Below, piece after piece: positions 49,570-58,086 of a DNA stretch of 64,000 nt (the stretch's first letter is position 1; every line of letters begins with the position of its first letter). The notes beneath the pieces were generated by a model. The model did not search any database and was not told the origin of the DNA. It saw nothing but the letters and a program-made list of their open reading frames with translations. A program made the translations under genes and the position numbers. The stretch covers positions 248,001 through 312,000 of the forward strand of contig NZ_JACSMD010000001.1 of NCBI RefSeq assembly GCF_018618475.1, given 5' to 3'. This DNA comes from Exiguobacterium sp. s122 (GTDB lineage: Bacteria; Bacillota; Bacilli; Exiguobacteriales; Exiguobacteriaceae).

Positions 49570-49631
49570 AGTAAAACCCCTTCCTTGATTGAATTGGTTG
49601 ACGATATGTATGTAGTGCGTATGAAAATCAC
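49566..49631 (-). CDS. 21-codon leader ORF coupled to the binding-protein gene
   Basis: GTG at 49631 follows AAAGGAG by eight bases and opens a 21-codon frame (MIFIRTTYISS...KEGVLL) whose TGA overlaps the ATG of the binding protein (ATGA). The ribosome site of the main gene lies inside this frame. It is therefore well placed to control downstream translation. The peptide shows no family. Confidence 0.5.
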   Translation of the reverse strand: MIFIRTTYISSTNSIKEGVLL

Positions 49632-49702
49632 TGTGATGACTCCTTTCATATTTATATAAGTAAAAGCACACGTGATAGTGATGTTCCTCTTTTGTAGCGA
49701 GA

Positions 49703-49716
49703 AGAAACCGTTTTCT
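49703..49716 (-). promoter_or_regulatory. LacI/cre-like palindrome upstream of the sugar ABC operon
   Basis: AGAAACCGTTTTCT is an imperfect palindrome centred on CG, resembling LacI-family operators and distinct from the CCGAAACGTTTCGG of the maltose promoters. It lies between the kinase terminator and the leader ORF, where the operon promoter must be. A TATAAA at about 49654-49659 (minus strand) may be the -10. Confidence 0.45.
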
Positions 49717-49727
49717 TTTAAATAAAG

Positions 49728-49765
49728 AAAAAACCTTCGCTCATCATTTTTTGATGGACGAAGGT
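49728..49765 (-). terminator. Terminator of the orphan soluble kinase
   Basis: A stem between 49733-49746 and 49752-49765, with one mismatch and a wobble, and six As on the plus strand (49728-49733) forming the T-run on the minus strand. Confidence 0.85.
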
Positions 49766-49768
49766 CAA

Positions 49769-50947
49769 TCATTCGTATACTTCTCGTTCTGGGGGCGGGA
49801 GCGTCTCGGTTACGGACGCCGGATAGAAATAAATCGAGAACGTCGTCCCTTCCCCATACACGGAATCGGCCTGAATGGCCCAACCGTGTGCTTCAGCAAT
49901 ACGCTTACAGATGCGAAGTCCTAATCCCGTCCCTTTAATTGGACGATGGGCATCGGAATCGACGCGATAGTATTCGTCAAAAATATGAGGGAGTGCTTCT
50001 TCCGGAATCCCGATTCCAGAATCTGTAACGGATAAGACGAGCGTACCGTCTTCGTCGGTGACATGAATTTTGATTGTGCCACCGTCGGGGGAGTATTTAA
50101 TGGCATTCCCCATCAGATTATGGATGAGTTGCAACAATTTGTCTTGATCGGCGTTGAGCGTTACATCGTCGTTCGCGGTCAAGACGATGCGATGCTGCAT
50201 GGAAGTCGTGTCGTAACTCGCGACAATCGTTTCGAGCACCGGTTTCAGTTCGAATGTCTCTCGATTGAGGAGCTCTTCTGAATAAGAGACCCGCTGGTAA
50301 TCGAGGAAGTTGTCAACGAGGCGTTCGAGTCGTTCGGCTTCTTGTTTCACGAGCTTCAGCATCGCATGCGTCTTCTCATCATCGGTATGACGATAGGTGA
50401 GCAGTTCGGCATAGCCGGTAATTGCTGTGAGTGGCGTACGGAAGTCGTGCGACAGTTCGGCCAAGAACGCGTCTTTTTGTTCTTCAAAGCGAATCGCTTC
50501 CGTGTCGTCACGCCACATAATGAACACACCCCGTGGTGTCGTCATAAAATTAAAGATCAGTTGCAAAATGCGCTCCCCGACTTGAATGCGTCGGGCGTCC
50601 ATTTGTGGACGCTCGGTGAAGCGTTTGTCGAGCAGCTCTTGCCAGAGAAGTTTGACGACGTCCAGATCCGCACCGTTCTGTTCAAACTTTTCAAGAAAGA
50701 ACGCCGACAGCGCCTCCATGCTACTGAAGCGTCGGGTCGGCATCGACGGACAGAGTTCACGTAAATGATCGTTCGAATAGAGATGATGACATGTGAAGTC
50801 GATATAACAGACAGCATCTTGTGCTTCATTGACAATGGAAGCGATAGGGATGGTTCGAACGGTGGAATGGCGGATGTTACGATGAGATCGTTGTAGATTT
50901 GAATGACCGTGGCGACGGCGTGCCGAAAAGTAAGCCTTTCGTTTCAT
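49769..50947 (-). CDS. Soluble PAS-type sensor histidine kinase, orphan
   Basis: A 392-residue kinase without membrane helices. A very basic N-terminus (about 1-30) is followed by a PAS-like region (about 33-150), HisKA with H167 in AELSHDFRTPLTAITGY, and HATPase (LMGNAIKYSPDGG, VTDSGIGIPEE, GTGLGLRIC). No response regulator is adjacent. A TATAAT on the minus strand (complement of 51048-51053) is the likely -10; the ribosome site GGGAGG is 11 bases from the ATG. Confidence 0.87.
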   Translation of the reverse strand: MKRKAYFSARRRHGHSNLQRSHRNIRHSTVRTIPIASIVNEAQDAVCYIDFTCHHLYSNDHLRELCPSMPTRRFSSMEALSAFFLEKFEQNGADLDVVKLLWQELLDKRFTERPQMDARRIQVGERILQLIFNFMTTPRGVFIMWRDDTEAIRFEEQKDAFLAELSHDFRTPLTAITGYAELLTYRHTDDEKTHAMLKLVKQEAERLERLVDNFLDYQRVSYSEELLNRETFELKPVLETIVASYDTTSMQHRIVLTANDDVTLNADQDKLLQLIHNLMGNAIKYSPDGGTIKIHVTDEDGTLVLSVTDSGIGIPEEALPHIFDEYYRVDSDAHRPIKGTGLGLRICKRIAEAHGWAIQADSVYGEGTTFSIYFYPASVTETLPPPEREVYE

Positions 50948-50985
50948 CGTAAACTTAACCTCCCTTCGTCTTACATTTGAATTTC

Positions 50986-51007
50986 ATCTATAGGTTATCT
51001 ATAGGTT
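50986..51007. repeat. Tandem 11-bp direct repeat upstream of the orphan kinase
   Basis: ATCTATAGGTT occurs twice without a gap (50986-50996 and 50997-51007), one helical turn apart, between the kinase -10 and its start. The rest of 50948-51209 shows no gene. Confidence 0.6.
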
Positions 51008-51209
51008 CAGGAATATGAATACAAAAGATATGTAAATACCTACTCTTATTATACGTTAACTTGTCTAACGCCCATAGCTGACACAAAGTCCTATTGAAAA
51101 CGATGCAAACTTGGGCGGGACAAAGTGAAATGATAAAAAATATATAGAATACATGTTTCAATTCCACCAAATGACCTATGTGAATCGTAAATGGCAGAAA
51201 AATCACACG

Positions 51210-51240
51210 AAAAAACCCCCATCCGATGGAGGATGGGGGG
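51210..51240 (-). terminator. Terminator of the M23 peptidase gene
   Basis: CCCCCATCC (51216-51224) pairs with GGATGGGGG (51231-51239); As before it form the T-run on the minus strand. Confidence 0.95.
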
Positions 51241-51245
51241 AAGGG

Positions 51246-51962
51246 TCAAAAGAAGTTATAAGGGTTAAGGCTATTCGCTGGCGCGCTACTGCTGTAGACG
51301 TACGGCGACTTATGGACTTCGAAGTGAAGGTGGCTACCGAACGAGTTGCCAGTGTTCCCGACCGTTCCGATCGTCGCACCGCGTAAGACGGTCTGTCCTT
51401 GGACGACGTTCAAACGGTCGAGGTGGGCGTAGACGGTCGTATACGACTGACCATTGATTTGATGGGTGATCATAATGTGGTTCCCGTAGGCACCGGCGTT
51501 ACGGGCGACGATGACCTGACCGCCAGAAGCAGCCTGGACCGGTGTACCTTTCGCTGCGGCGAGGTCGATGCCGTTATGGAACGTGTAGCCGTAAATGCCG
51601 CTCGCCGGACCGTACTTTTGCGTCAATGTGCCTTTTGTCGGCATGAGGAGCGTCGCCGCTGACGTCGTTTGGAGCGTCGTGCTCGTGTAAGGCTTAAGGA
51701 ATGAGCTCGAGACGTAGCGAGACGTGCCGTTGTAATTGATTTTTGTCCAGGCGGCCGTCGTGCTTTGAGCCGAGAACGTTTGACCCGTATTGACGGTTGC
51801 GACGACAGGATACGTCGTTCCAGGGCCGGAGCGGACGTTCAAATTGTTCGTCGTCACGACCGCTTTATAGTATGTGGATGCTTCGACCGGTGTCGAGGCA
51901 GGGGTGATTAGACCGATGGTAAGTAGTACGCTTAATGTAATTGTCATTAATTTCTTTTTCAT
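51246..51962 (-). CDS. Secreted SH3b-M23 peptidoglycan endopeptidase
   Basis: A 238-residue exported zinc peptidase. It has a signal peptide (about 1-29, cleavage near VEAS), an SH3b domain (about 31-92, NLNVRSGPGTTYPVV), and an M23 LytM domain (about 105-238) with zinc ligands in FHNGIDLAAA and the HLHFEVH motif, plus VYAHLDRL. It would cut peptide crossbridges in the wall. The ribosome site is weak (AAGGG, 12 bases away). The upstream spacer is very AT-rich. Confidence 0.93.
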   Translation of the reverse strand: MKKKLMTITLSVLLTIGLITPASTPVEASTYYKAVVTTNNLNVRSGPGTTYPVVATVNTGQTFSAQSTTAAWTKINYNGTSRYVSSSFLKPYTSTTLQTTSAATLLMPTKGTLTQKYGPASGIYGYTFHNGIDLAAAKGTPVQAASGGQVIVARNAGAYGNHIMITHQINGQSYTTVYAHLDRLNVVQGQTVLRGATIGTVGNTGNSFGSHLHFEVHKSPYVYSSSAPANSLNPYNFF

Positions 51963-52089
51963 GATTATGTAAATCCCTTCGCTGTTAGAAAGTGGTACAA
52001 TGCGACATTAGCAACCTTATAAAGAAATTTTACCATCAAAAATATAATTTAATATTTCATTTATATTTCAAAAAAATATATTGACATCC

Positions 52090-52123
52090 TAAAAAGAACC
52101 TATCTAACTCGGACAGGTTCTTT
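52090..52123 (-). terminator. Terminator of the ydhK-like gene
   Basis: AAAGAACCTATC (52093-52104) pairs with GACAGGTTCTTT (52112-52123), one wobble; As at 52090-52095 give the minus-strand T-run. Confidence 0.88.
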
Positions 52124-52154
52124 CTGATTGTTTTATAGATTGTGCGACGTTCCT

Positions 52155-52721
52155 TTAGTTTGCAGAAAGCTCGTCTTCCGTCACCCATTTGTGGTTCGTC
52201 ACGCGCTCCCCGCTGTCGAGCTCGAAATCGACCATGTAAACAGTCGTCTCTTCAGCCGAGTCGATTGTGGCAGTGGCACCGCCCATCCCCCTCATATGTT
52301 CAGCATCGACCGTCACTTCGTCACCCGGCTCGTAAGCGTCGGCTTTTGCGTCAACGATCTCTTCGTGAATGATCCATTTATGGTCACGTACGCGTTCACC
52401 GCCATGCATGGGATCATACGAGATGCTATAGACGACTGTATCGTAGGCGCCGACGATGGTCGCCTCGGCTCCCTCCATTCCAGGCATATGTGCCTCCGTG
52501 ATGATTGCTTGATCGCCGACTTTGAACGTCGGGTTTTCAGCTTCTTGGAGATCAGTCGGGACTTCACCAGAACCGGACATGTCCATCTCGCCATGATCCA
52601 TCTCACTCATCGATTCGTTAGGCATGTCGTCCATCGTTTGATCGTTCGTACCGCAAGCGGCGAGTCCGGCGCTTAAGGCAAGCGTCATCGTCAACGCCGT
52701 GATTTTATTGTTTAGTCTCAT
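52155..52721 (-). CDS. YdhK-like DUF1541 lipoprotein, copper-linked
   Basis: A 188-residue lipoprotein (lipobox LAAC, C23). A methionine- and histidine-rich linker (MDDMPNESMSEMDHGEMDM) is followed by two DUF1541 repeats, each with a MxGMxGA and a DHKW or NHKW motif (about 65-120 and 128-183). The Met/His content and the divergent CopB gene suggest copper binding outside the membrane. AGGAGG precedes the ATG. Confidence 0.85.
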   Translation of the reverse strand: MRLNNKITALTMTLALSAGLAACGTNDQTMDDMPNESMSEMDHGEMDMSGSGEVPTDLQEAENPTFKVGDQAIITEAHMPGMEGAEATIVGAYDTVVYSISYDPMHGGERVRDHKWIIHEEIVDAKADAYEPGDEVTVDAEHMRGMGGATATIDSAEETTVYMVDFELDSGERVTNHKWVTEDELSAN

Positions 52722-52865
52722 GTGAATTCCTCCTGCATAAAAAGATTGTCAATCATTTGGTGAAACAAGCTGCACTCCACGTTTAGACACGCATCATTAA
52801 GTGACTGTACTCTCTTTATAGCACTCGTTTATGAAATATTTGTTAAATCAAAAAATTGAGTTTCA

Positions 52866-52883
52866 TATACTGTATAGGGGTAT
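52866..52883 (+). promoter_or_regulatory. Promoter and CsoR-like operator of the CopB gene
   Basis: TATACT (52866-52871) is a plausible -10. It overlaps ATACTGTATAGGGGTAT (52867-52883), whose complement resembles the B. subtilis CsoR site ATACCCTACGGGGGTAT at both ends. CsoR is not encoded in the window. Confidence 0.5.
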
Positions 52884-52906
52884 ATGGTATATAGGAGGTG
52901 ATCGAC

Positions 52907-54913
52907 ATGGACCATCATGACCATATGCATTCTTCTCACAAGGAAGCGGATAGACGTCATTCAGACGAAACCGGTCATGATCACATGATTGGAATGTATA
53001 AACGTCGATTTTATGTATCGCTCGTGTTAACGGTGCCCATTGTCATATTGTCAGACATGATCCAACAGTGGGCGGGATTTGAACTCACATTCGCCTATGA
53101 GAAACCCCTTTTGTTTATCCTATCGACCATTGTTTATCTGTATGGAGGCGGACCGTTCTTGAAAGGAAGCCTCGTTGAATTACGAGATAGAAACCCGGGC
53201 ATGATGCTGTTGATCGGACTCGCCATTAGCGTTGCGTATGTTTATAGCGTGGCCGTCGTCGTTGGATACGGGCATGGGCACGACTTCTTTTGGGAGTTAG
53301 CGACGTTGATTGTCATCATGTTGCTCGGGCATTGGGTAGAGATGAAGTCCGTGATGGGTGCGTCGAATGCACTTCAACAACTTGTCCGACTTCTGCCGAG
53401 CGTAGCCCACCGCGTGAATGATGAAGGTGCTGAAGATATACCAGTGGCAGACGTGAAAGCAGGAGATTTGATTTTAGTTAAACCAGGCGAACAAATCCCG
53501 GTCGACGGGGAAGTGGTCAAAGGACGAACGACCATCGACGAATCAATGCTGACCGGGGAGTCCTTGCCGATTGAGAAAGAACCGGGGCATCCTGTGATTG
53601 CGGGTTCCATCAATCAGGAGGGAAGCGTGACGATTCGGACGACAGGGACGGGTGAAGGGACGTACTTGTCCAAAGTCATTGAGTTGGTACATGAAGCGCA
53701 ACAGTCGAAGTCGCGCACACAAAACCTTGCCAACCGTGCGGCAAAATATCTTTTTTATATCGCAATCGGTGCCGGATTATTCACTTTCTTCGTTTGGATT
53801 GCGCTTGGCTATCCGGTTGGCACTGCCGTCGAGCGGATGGTCACGGTCATGGTCATCTCATGTCCTCATGCACTTGGGTTGGCGGCACCGCTCGTCGTGG
53901 CGGTCTCGACAAGTATATCGGCGAAGCGTGGCCTGCTCATTCGCAATCGCACCCAATTTGAAGAAGCACGTCACTTGGATGCCGTCATTTTCGACAAGAC
54001 GGGAACGTTGACGCAAGGGGATTTTGGTGTGACGGATATCGAATCGATGGCACCTAATACGGAAGAAGACGTGTTACGTTTTGCGGCATCAGTCGAAAGC
54101 GCTTCGCAACATCCGCTCGCGAAAGGCATCGTGCGTGAGGCAACCCATCGATCGTTACCGTTGTTCGAAGTGGACGCGTTCCGTTCCATGACCGGCATCG
54201 GACTTGAAGGCTTCGTGAACGACGAGAAAATCCAAGTCGTCAGCCCTCGCTATATGCGTGATGCTGGAGAACCGCTCCCGGAAGAAACGTTTGAGCGATG
54301 GTCGGCTGCCGGGAAGACGGTTGTGTTTATTTTAAAAGATGACCAATTCATTGGCATGATTGCCTTAGCGGACATCGTGCGCGATGAGGCGCGTGAGACG
54401 ATTCGAGCGTTACACGATCGGGGCATCCGCTCCATCATGTTGACAGGAGACAATGAAAAAGTAGCGAACTGGGTAGCGTCACAGCTTCAAATGGATGAAG
54501 TCTATGCCGAAGTCTTGCCAGACGACAAATCCCGTCAAGTCCAGACGGTTCAAGCCGACGGTAGTAAAGTGGCGATGGTGGGAGATGGAATCAATGATGC
54601 ACCCGCGTTGGCGCAAGCAGACGTCGGCATCGCGATCGGCAGCGGAACCGATGTGGCTGTCGAGACGGCGGATATCGTCCTCGTTCGAAGCAATCCGAAA
54701 GACGTGTTGAACATTCTTGAGCTGTCGCGTCGAACGTATAACAAGATGGTTCAAAACCTTTGGTGGGCAGCAGGATACAACATCCTCGCCATTCCGTTAG
54801 CAGCCGGCGTCCTTGCCCCGTTTGGCATCCTACTGTCACCAGCCATCGGTGCGGTGTTGATGAGTTTGAGCACAATCATCGTGGCGCTCAATGCCCGGAC
54901 GCTTCGAATTTAA
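52907..54913 (+). CDS. copB: CopB-type P1B ATPase, copper export
   Basis: A 668-residue heavy-metal ATPase with a histidine-rich N-tail (MDHHDHMHSSHKEADRRH) in place of a CxxC domain. The membrane motif is SCPHALGLAAP, the CPH form of subgroup P1B-3 (CopB) pumps. TGES, the phosphorylation site DKTGTLTQGD, an HP dipeptide in SQHPLAKGI, and GDGINDAPAL are all present. AGGAGG sets the ATG at 52907; a GTG at 52898 overlaps that site. Copper or silver efflux is expected. Confidence 0.93.
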   Translation: MDHHDHMHSSHKEADRRHSDETGHDHMIGMYKRRFYVSLVLTVPIVILSDMIQQWAGFELTFAYEKPLLFILSTIVYLYGGGPFLKGSLVELRDRNPGMMLLIGLAISVAYVYSVAVVVGYGHGHDFFWELATLIVIMLLGHWVEMKSVMGASNALQQLVRLLPSVAHRVNDEGAEDIPVADVKAGDLILVKPGEQIPVDGEVVKGRTTIDESMLTGESLPIEKEPGHPVIAGSINQEGSVTIRTTGTGEGTYLSKVIELVHEAQQSKSRTQNLANRAAKYLFYIAIGAGLFTFFVWIALGYPVGTAVERMVTVMVISCPHALGLAAPLVVAVSTSISAKRGLLIRNRTQFEEARHLDAVIFDKTGTLTQGDFGVTDIESMAPNTEEDVLRFAASVESASQHPLAKGIVREATHRSLPLFEVDAFRSMTGIGLEGFVNDEKIQVVSPRYMRDAGEPLPEETFERWSAAGKTVVFILKDDQFIGMIALADIVRDEARETIRALHDRGIRSIMLTGDNEKVANWVASQLQMDEVYAEVLPDDKSRQVQTVQADGSKVAMVGDGINDAPALAQADVGIAIGSGTDVAVETADIVLVRSNPKDVLNILELSRRTYNKMVQNLWWAAGYNILAIPLAAGVLAPFGILLSPAIGAVLMSLSTIIVALNARTLRI

Positions 54914-54973
54914 CAATTCTTTCATCTTTAGACGGTACACTGAGAACGATGCTGAAGATGGAGGAAAAAACAC

Positions 54974-55933
54974 ATGAAGAAAACGTTGAGTCTGTCAGTT
55001 CTTTTGGCGACCGTATTATTAACCGCTTGCGCGAGCACGCCTTCGAATGAAATGACACCTGAACCGGAGGCGCCAGAAGCCGAGGTGGAACAAGCGTCAC
55101 CACAAAATGAGACCGACAATTGGCAACAAGTCAAAGCCGACGCGGCGATCACGCACATCCATGGTGCCGGGTTTTGGCAGGAAGATGCCCGTCCAGTCGT
55201 AGCGACGCACCATGGGTTGATGGAGTATCGTGAGGACGGCTGGTATGAGCTCATGTCAAACCGACATGATTATATGGGTTTTGAGCTCGTCGAAGATGGA
55301 TTTTATGCGAGCGGGCACCCTGAACCGCAATCCGCATATAAAAATCCGCTCGGTGTCGTCCGCGGTACCGACCGAGGAGAGACGCTCGAAATCCGCTCGC
55401 TCGAAGGGGAAGCGGATTTTCATCATATGAGCGTGGGGTATCGTTCCGAAAGTCTATACGTCTATCTAGAAGAACCGACAAGTGAGTTACGACCGGGCTT
55501 TTATCGTTCCCTCGACAAAGGTGAGACGTTTGACCCGATGAAGATGGAAGGGACGGCTCGACACGGGATTGCCGGTCTTCTCGCCGACTCCAGTGAACCG
55601 CGACGTGTGTATGTGTACGGTCCGAACGGGATGCTCGTCTCAGATGATGGGGGCGATACGTTCGAAGCATGGATTACAGACGAGCACATCCTTCTTGCCG
55701 CGAAAGACGACACGACACTCGCCTACGTACGCGAAGCGTCTGTTTATAAACTCGTCTTACAAAAGGATGAAGGAGAGACGGTCCTTCCGTTACCTGACTT
55801 AGAAGCGGGAGCGCTCCCGCTTGAACTCGCCATTAAAGAGGGACGTCTCTTACTCGCCACGTCTGACAATAGCGTCTACTTGTATGAAGATGGGGACTGG
55901 GTAACGCTTTTACAAGCAGGAGCAGTACCCTAA
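54974..55933 (+). CDS. BNR-repeat lipoprotein (F510_1955 type)
   Basis: A 319-residue lipoprotein (lipobox LTAC, C19) with an acidic linker (about 24-50) and a beta-propeller-like domain. It carries BNR/Asp-box repeats such as GVVRGTDRGETLE, GFYRSLDKGETFD and LVSDDGGDTFE. Such proteins commonly neighbour CopB and YdhK genes in Firmicutes; the role is unknown. It starts 60 bases after copB with no terminator between, so it is cotranscribed. Confidence 0.8.
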   Translation: MKKTLSLSVLLATVLLTACASTPSNEMTPEPEAPEAEVEQASPQNETDNWQQVKADAAITHIHGAGFWQEDARPVVATHHGLMEYREDGWYELMSNRHDYMGFELVEDGFYASGHPEPQSAYKNPLGVVRGTDRGETLEIRSLEGEADFHHMSVGYRSESLYVYLEEPTSELRPGFYRSLDKGETFDPMKMEGTARHGIAGLLADSSEPRRVYVYGPNGMLVSDDGGDTFEAWITDEHILLAAKDDTTLAYVREASVYKLVLQKDEGETVLPLPDLEAGALPLELAIKEGRLLLATSDNSVYLYEDGDWVTLLQAGAVP

Positions 55934-55958
55934 TCTTTCCATGGGGTGAGTCCATCAT

Positions 55959-56000
55959 AAAAATGAGCCGTTACCTGTAGACAGGCAGCGGCTCATTTTT
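55959..56000. terminator. Bidirectional terminator between the BNR lipoprotein and the CusS-like kinase
   Basis: AAAAATGAGCCG (55959-55970) pairs with CGGCTCATTTTT (55989-56000); inside, CCTGT pairs with ACAGG. The kinase stop lies in the loop side of the stem. Confidence 0.9.
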
Positions 56001-57389
56001 TAGGAGGGGGAGGACGATCGTAAACGTCGTGCCCGAATGATTGGAGGCGACATGTAACGAACCTTCATGATATTGGATAATTTGTTGCGCGATGGCGAGC
56101 CCGAGCCCGCTTCCACCCGTTCGTCTCGAGCGGGACTTCTCGACGCGATAGAGACGTTCGAAGATATATGGTACGTCTTCTTCAGGGATACCTCTACCGT
56201 CATCCCGGATGGTGAATAGAATCGTGTCTTGTTTCAAAGTGCCATCGAGAGTGACATGGGTCGCCCCGCTATGCTCGATGGCATTATGCCCGAGCGCACG
56301 GAACACTTGGATGATTCGATTATGGTCGATGCAAAGCGGCACATCGGCCATATTCGCAAGGCGACTCTCGAACGTGATCGGGGTGACACGAAACATGGAG
56401 GTGAGGACACGGGTCAAATCAACACATAGTTCTGAAACCATGATGTCCTCCTTATGGAGTGTGAACGTGTTCTCGTCAAGTTGAGCGAGCTGAAACGCAT
56501 TCTCGACGAGTTCCGTTAACGCTTGGCTCTCCTCTAAAATCGTTTGAATCGATTGCTCCTTCAGTGCGATGGGTGTTTGAGGTTTGGATGCAATCTCGGC
56601 GTACCCTTGTAAATACGTGAGTGGTGTTTTGATCTCGTGGGCGAGATTGGAAAGAAATTGATTGCGCTCATTTTTTAAACGCACCAGCTCGAGCGACATC
56701 GATTCAATGGAGCGGGCGAGTTCCCCGATCTCATCGACACGTGACGTCGGGAGGGTGAGCTGATCCGGTCGCGTCAACACGTTCTCGGTCGCTCGGCGAA
56801 GTTGCTGAATCGGATTCGAAATGAGTCGACTGAGCAAGAGGAACGTCAATGCCGTGACGATGAGCGCGATAGCGGTGATGTACAGGAAGCGAACCTGTAA
56901 GCGGTGGCTGATGCCGTGGATGATTTCGGTCGGTAGGAACATGTACACATAGCCATACCGTGTCGCCCCATCCATCGACTCGATCGGCGTCCGAACGGCA
57001 AGATACGGCTTGTTTTCCCAGTCCGTCTCGAGCACGACTGTTTCATCGAGCGTAGTCGGATTAGAAACGTCACCGATGAACCCTGACAAGACGTCCGGGA
57101 AGCGATTGGATGTGTCGAGTACCGTCTGATCCGGTGCGACGATGGCGACTTTCGTGTCGGTTTCGCTTTCCATCGTCGCGACATGCGAAATCGTCTCTTC
57201 GTCAAAACTCATCGCCAGTACACTCGCGTGGCTTTCTGCCCGTGACTCGAGCCGGTCCATCTCCTCGACGACCCGCTCCCCGAGCAACGTGTGATACAAA
57301 AGGATGAACAAGACGCTTTCAATGAGTAATGTCGTCAATAGAAAGACGAGACTGATTCGAAACGGGAGACTATTTCGCCAAGGCATCAT
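55971..57389 (-). CDS. Membrane sensor histidine kinase of the copper-region pair
   Basis: A 472-residue kinase. It has membrane helices at about 11-33 and 168-188 around an extracellular domain, HAMP (about 189-242), HisKA with H251 in NLAHEIKTPLTYL, and HATPase (LGHNAIEHSG, RDDGRGIPEED, GGSGLGLAIA). The ATG at 57389 overlaps the regulator stop (ATGA). The location suggests metal or envelope stress sensing, but the extracellular part lacks the Met/His motifs expected of a copper sensor. Confidence 0.88.
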   Translation of the reverse strand: MMPWRNSLPFRISLVFLLTTLLIESVLFILLYHTLLGERVVEEMDRLESRAESHASVLAMSFDEETISHVATMESETDTKVAIVAPDQTVLDTSNRFPDVLSGFIGDVSNPTTLDETVVLETDWENKPYLAVRTPIESMDGATRYGYVYMFLPTEIIHGISHRLQVRFLYITAIALIVTALTFLLLSRLISNPIQQLRRATENVLTRPDQLTLPTSRVDEIGELARSIESMSLELVRLKNERNQFLSNLAHEIKTPLTYLQGYAEIASKPQTPIALKEQSIQTILEESQALTELVENAFQLAQLDENTFTLHKEDIMVSELCVDLTRVLTSMFRVTPITFESRLANMADVPLCIDHNRIIQVFRALGHNAIEHSGATHVTLDGTLKQDTILFTIRDDGRGIPEEDVPYIFERLYRVEKSRSRRTGGSGLGLAIAQQIIQYHEGSLHVASNHSGTTFTIVLPLLKNEPLPVYR

Positions 57390-58063
57390 GATGGATCCCT
57401 CCCCTCGACCCAGCGGTATCCCCGTCCCCACACGGTCTTCAAATAATCATCGATCGGAAAACCAGCCTCCCCGAGCTTATCCCGAATCATGCGGATATGA
57501 GCGTCGACGGTCCGGGGATCGGATTCTGAAGAGTACGGCCAGACGAGGTCGTACAAATCCATGCGATGATACAAACGGTTCGGATGCTCGAGAAACAATT
57601 TTAAAATCGCCGTCGCTTTTGGAGTTAGGACGACTTCTTGTTCCTCATAGAGCACACGGCCGCTCGGTTCGTCATATCGCAGCGGACCATAGCTGACGTT
57701 CGTGAGTCGGCTACGGCGTAACACGGCACGAATCCGGGCGAGTAAGACGTTCCCATCGAACGGTTTCGTCACATAGTCATCGGCCCCGGCGTCTAAGCCG
57801 CGAATCGTCGTTTCACTGTCGGACCGCGCCGTCAATAAGACGACGGGTAAGTCCGCATCTCGCTTTTTCAGTTGACGACAGAAGGTGATGCCGTCCACGT
57901 CCGGCATCATAATATCCAATAAGACTAAGTCAGGACGTTCGGCCATGAGTTCAAGCGCTTCGGCCGCGTCGCTCGCCTCGAGACACGTATAACCGTCGCC
58001 TTCGAGAAAGAGTCGCAACAGGCGGCGCATCTTCATCTCGTCATCCACAATTAGTATCTTCAT
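57386..58063 (-). CDS. OmpR-family response regulator of the pair
   Basis: A 225-residue regulator: receiver domain with D7/D8, phospho-acceptor D50 in LVLLDIMMPD and the KPFD lysine, then an OmpR winged helix (about 128-222, DPRTVDAHIRMIRDKLG and TVWGRGYRW). The ATG at 58063 follows AAGGAGGGAGGG; in-frame codons further upstream overlap the preceding gene. It is downstream of, and 23 bases from, the MurE-like gene. Confidence 0.93.
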   Translation of the reverse strand: MKILIVDDEMKMRRLLRLFLEGDGYTCLEASDAAEALELMAERPDLVLLDIMMPDVDGITFCRQLKKRDADLPVVLLTARSDSETTIRGLDAGADDYVTKPFDGNVLLARIRAVLRRSRLTNVSYGPLRYDEPSGRVLYEEQEVVLTPKATAILKLFLEHPNRLYHRMDLYDLVWPYSSESDPRTVDAHIRMIRDKLGEAGFPIDDYLKTVWGRGYRWVEGRDPS

Positions 58064-58086
58064 GCATTCCCTCCCTCCTTTTCTTC

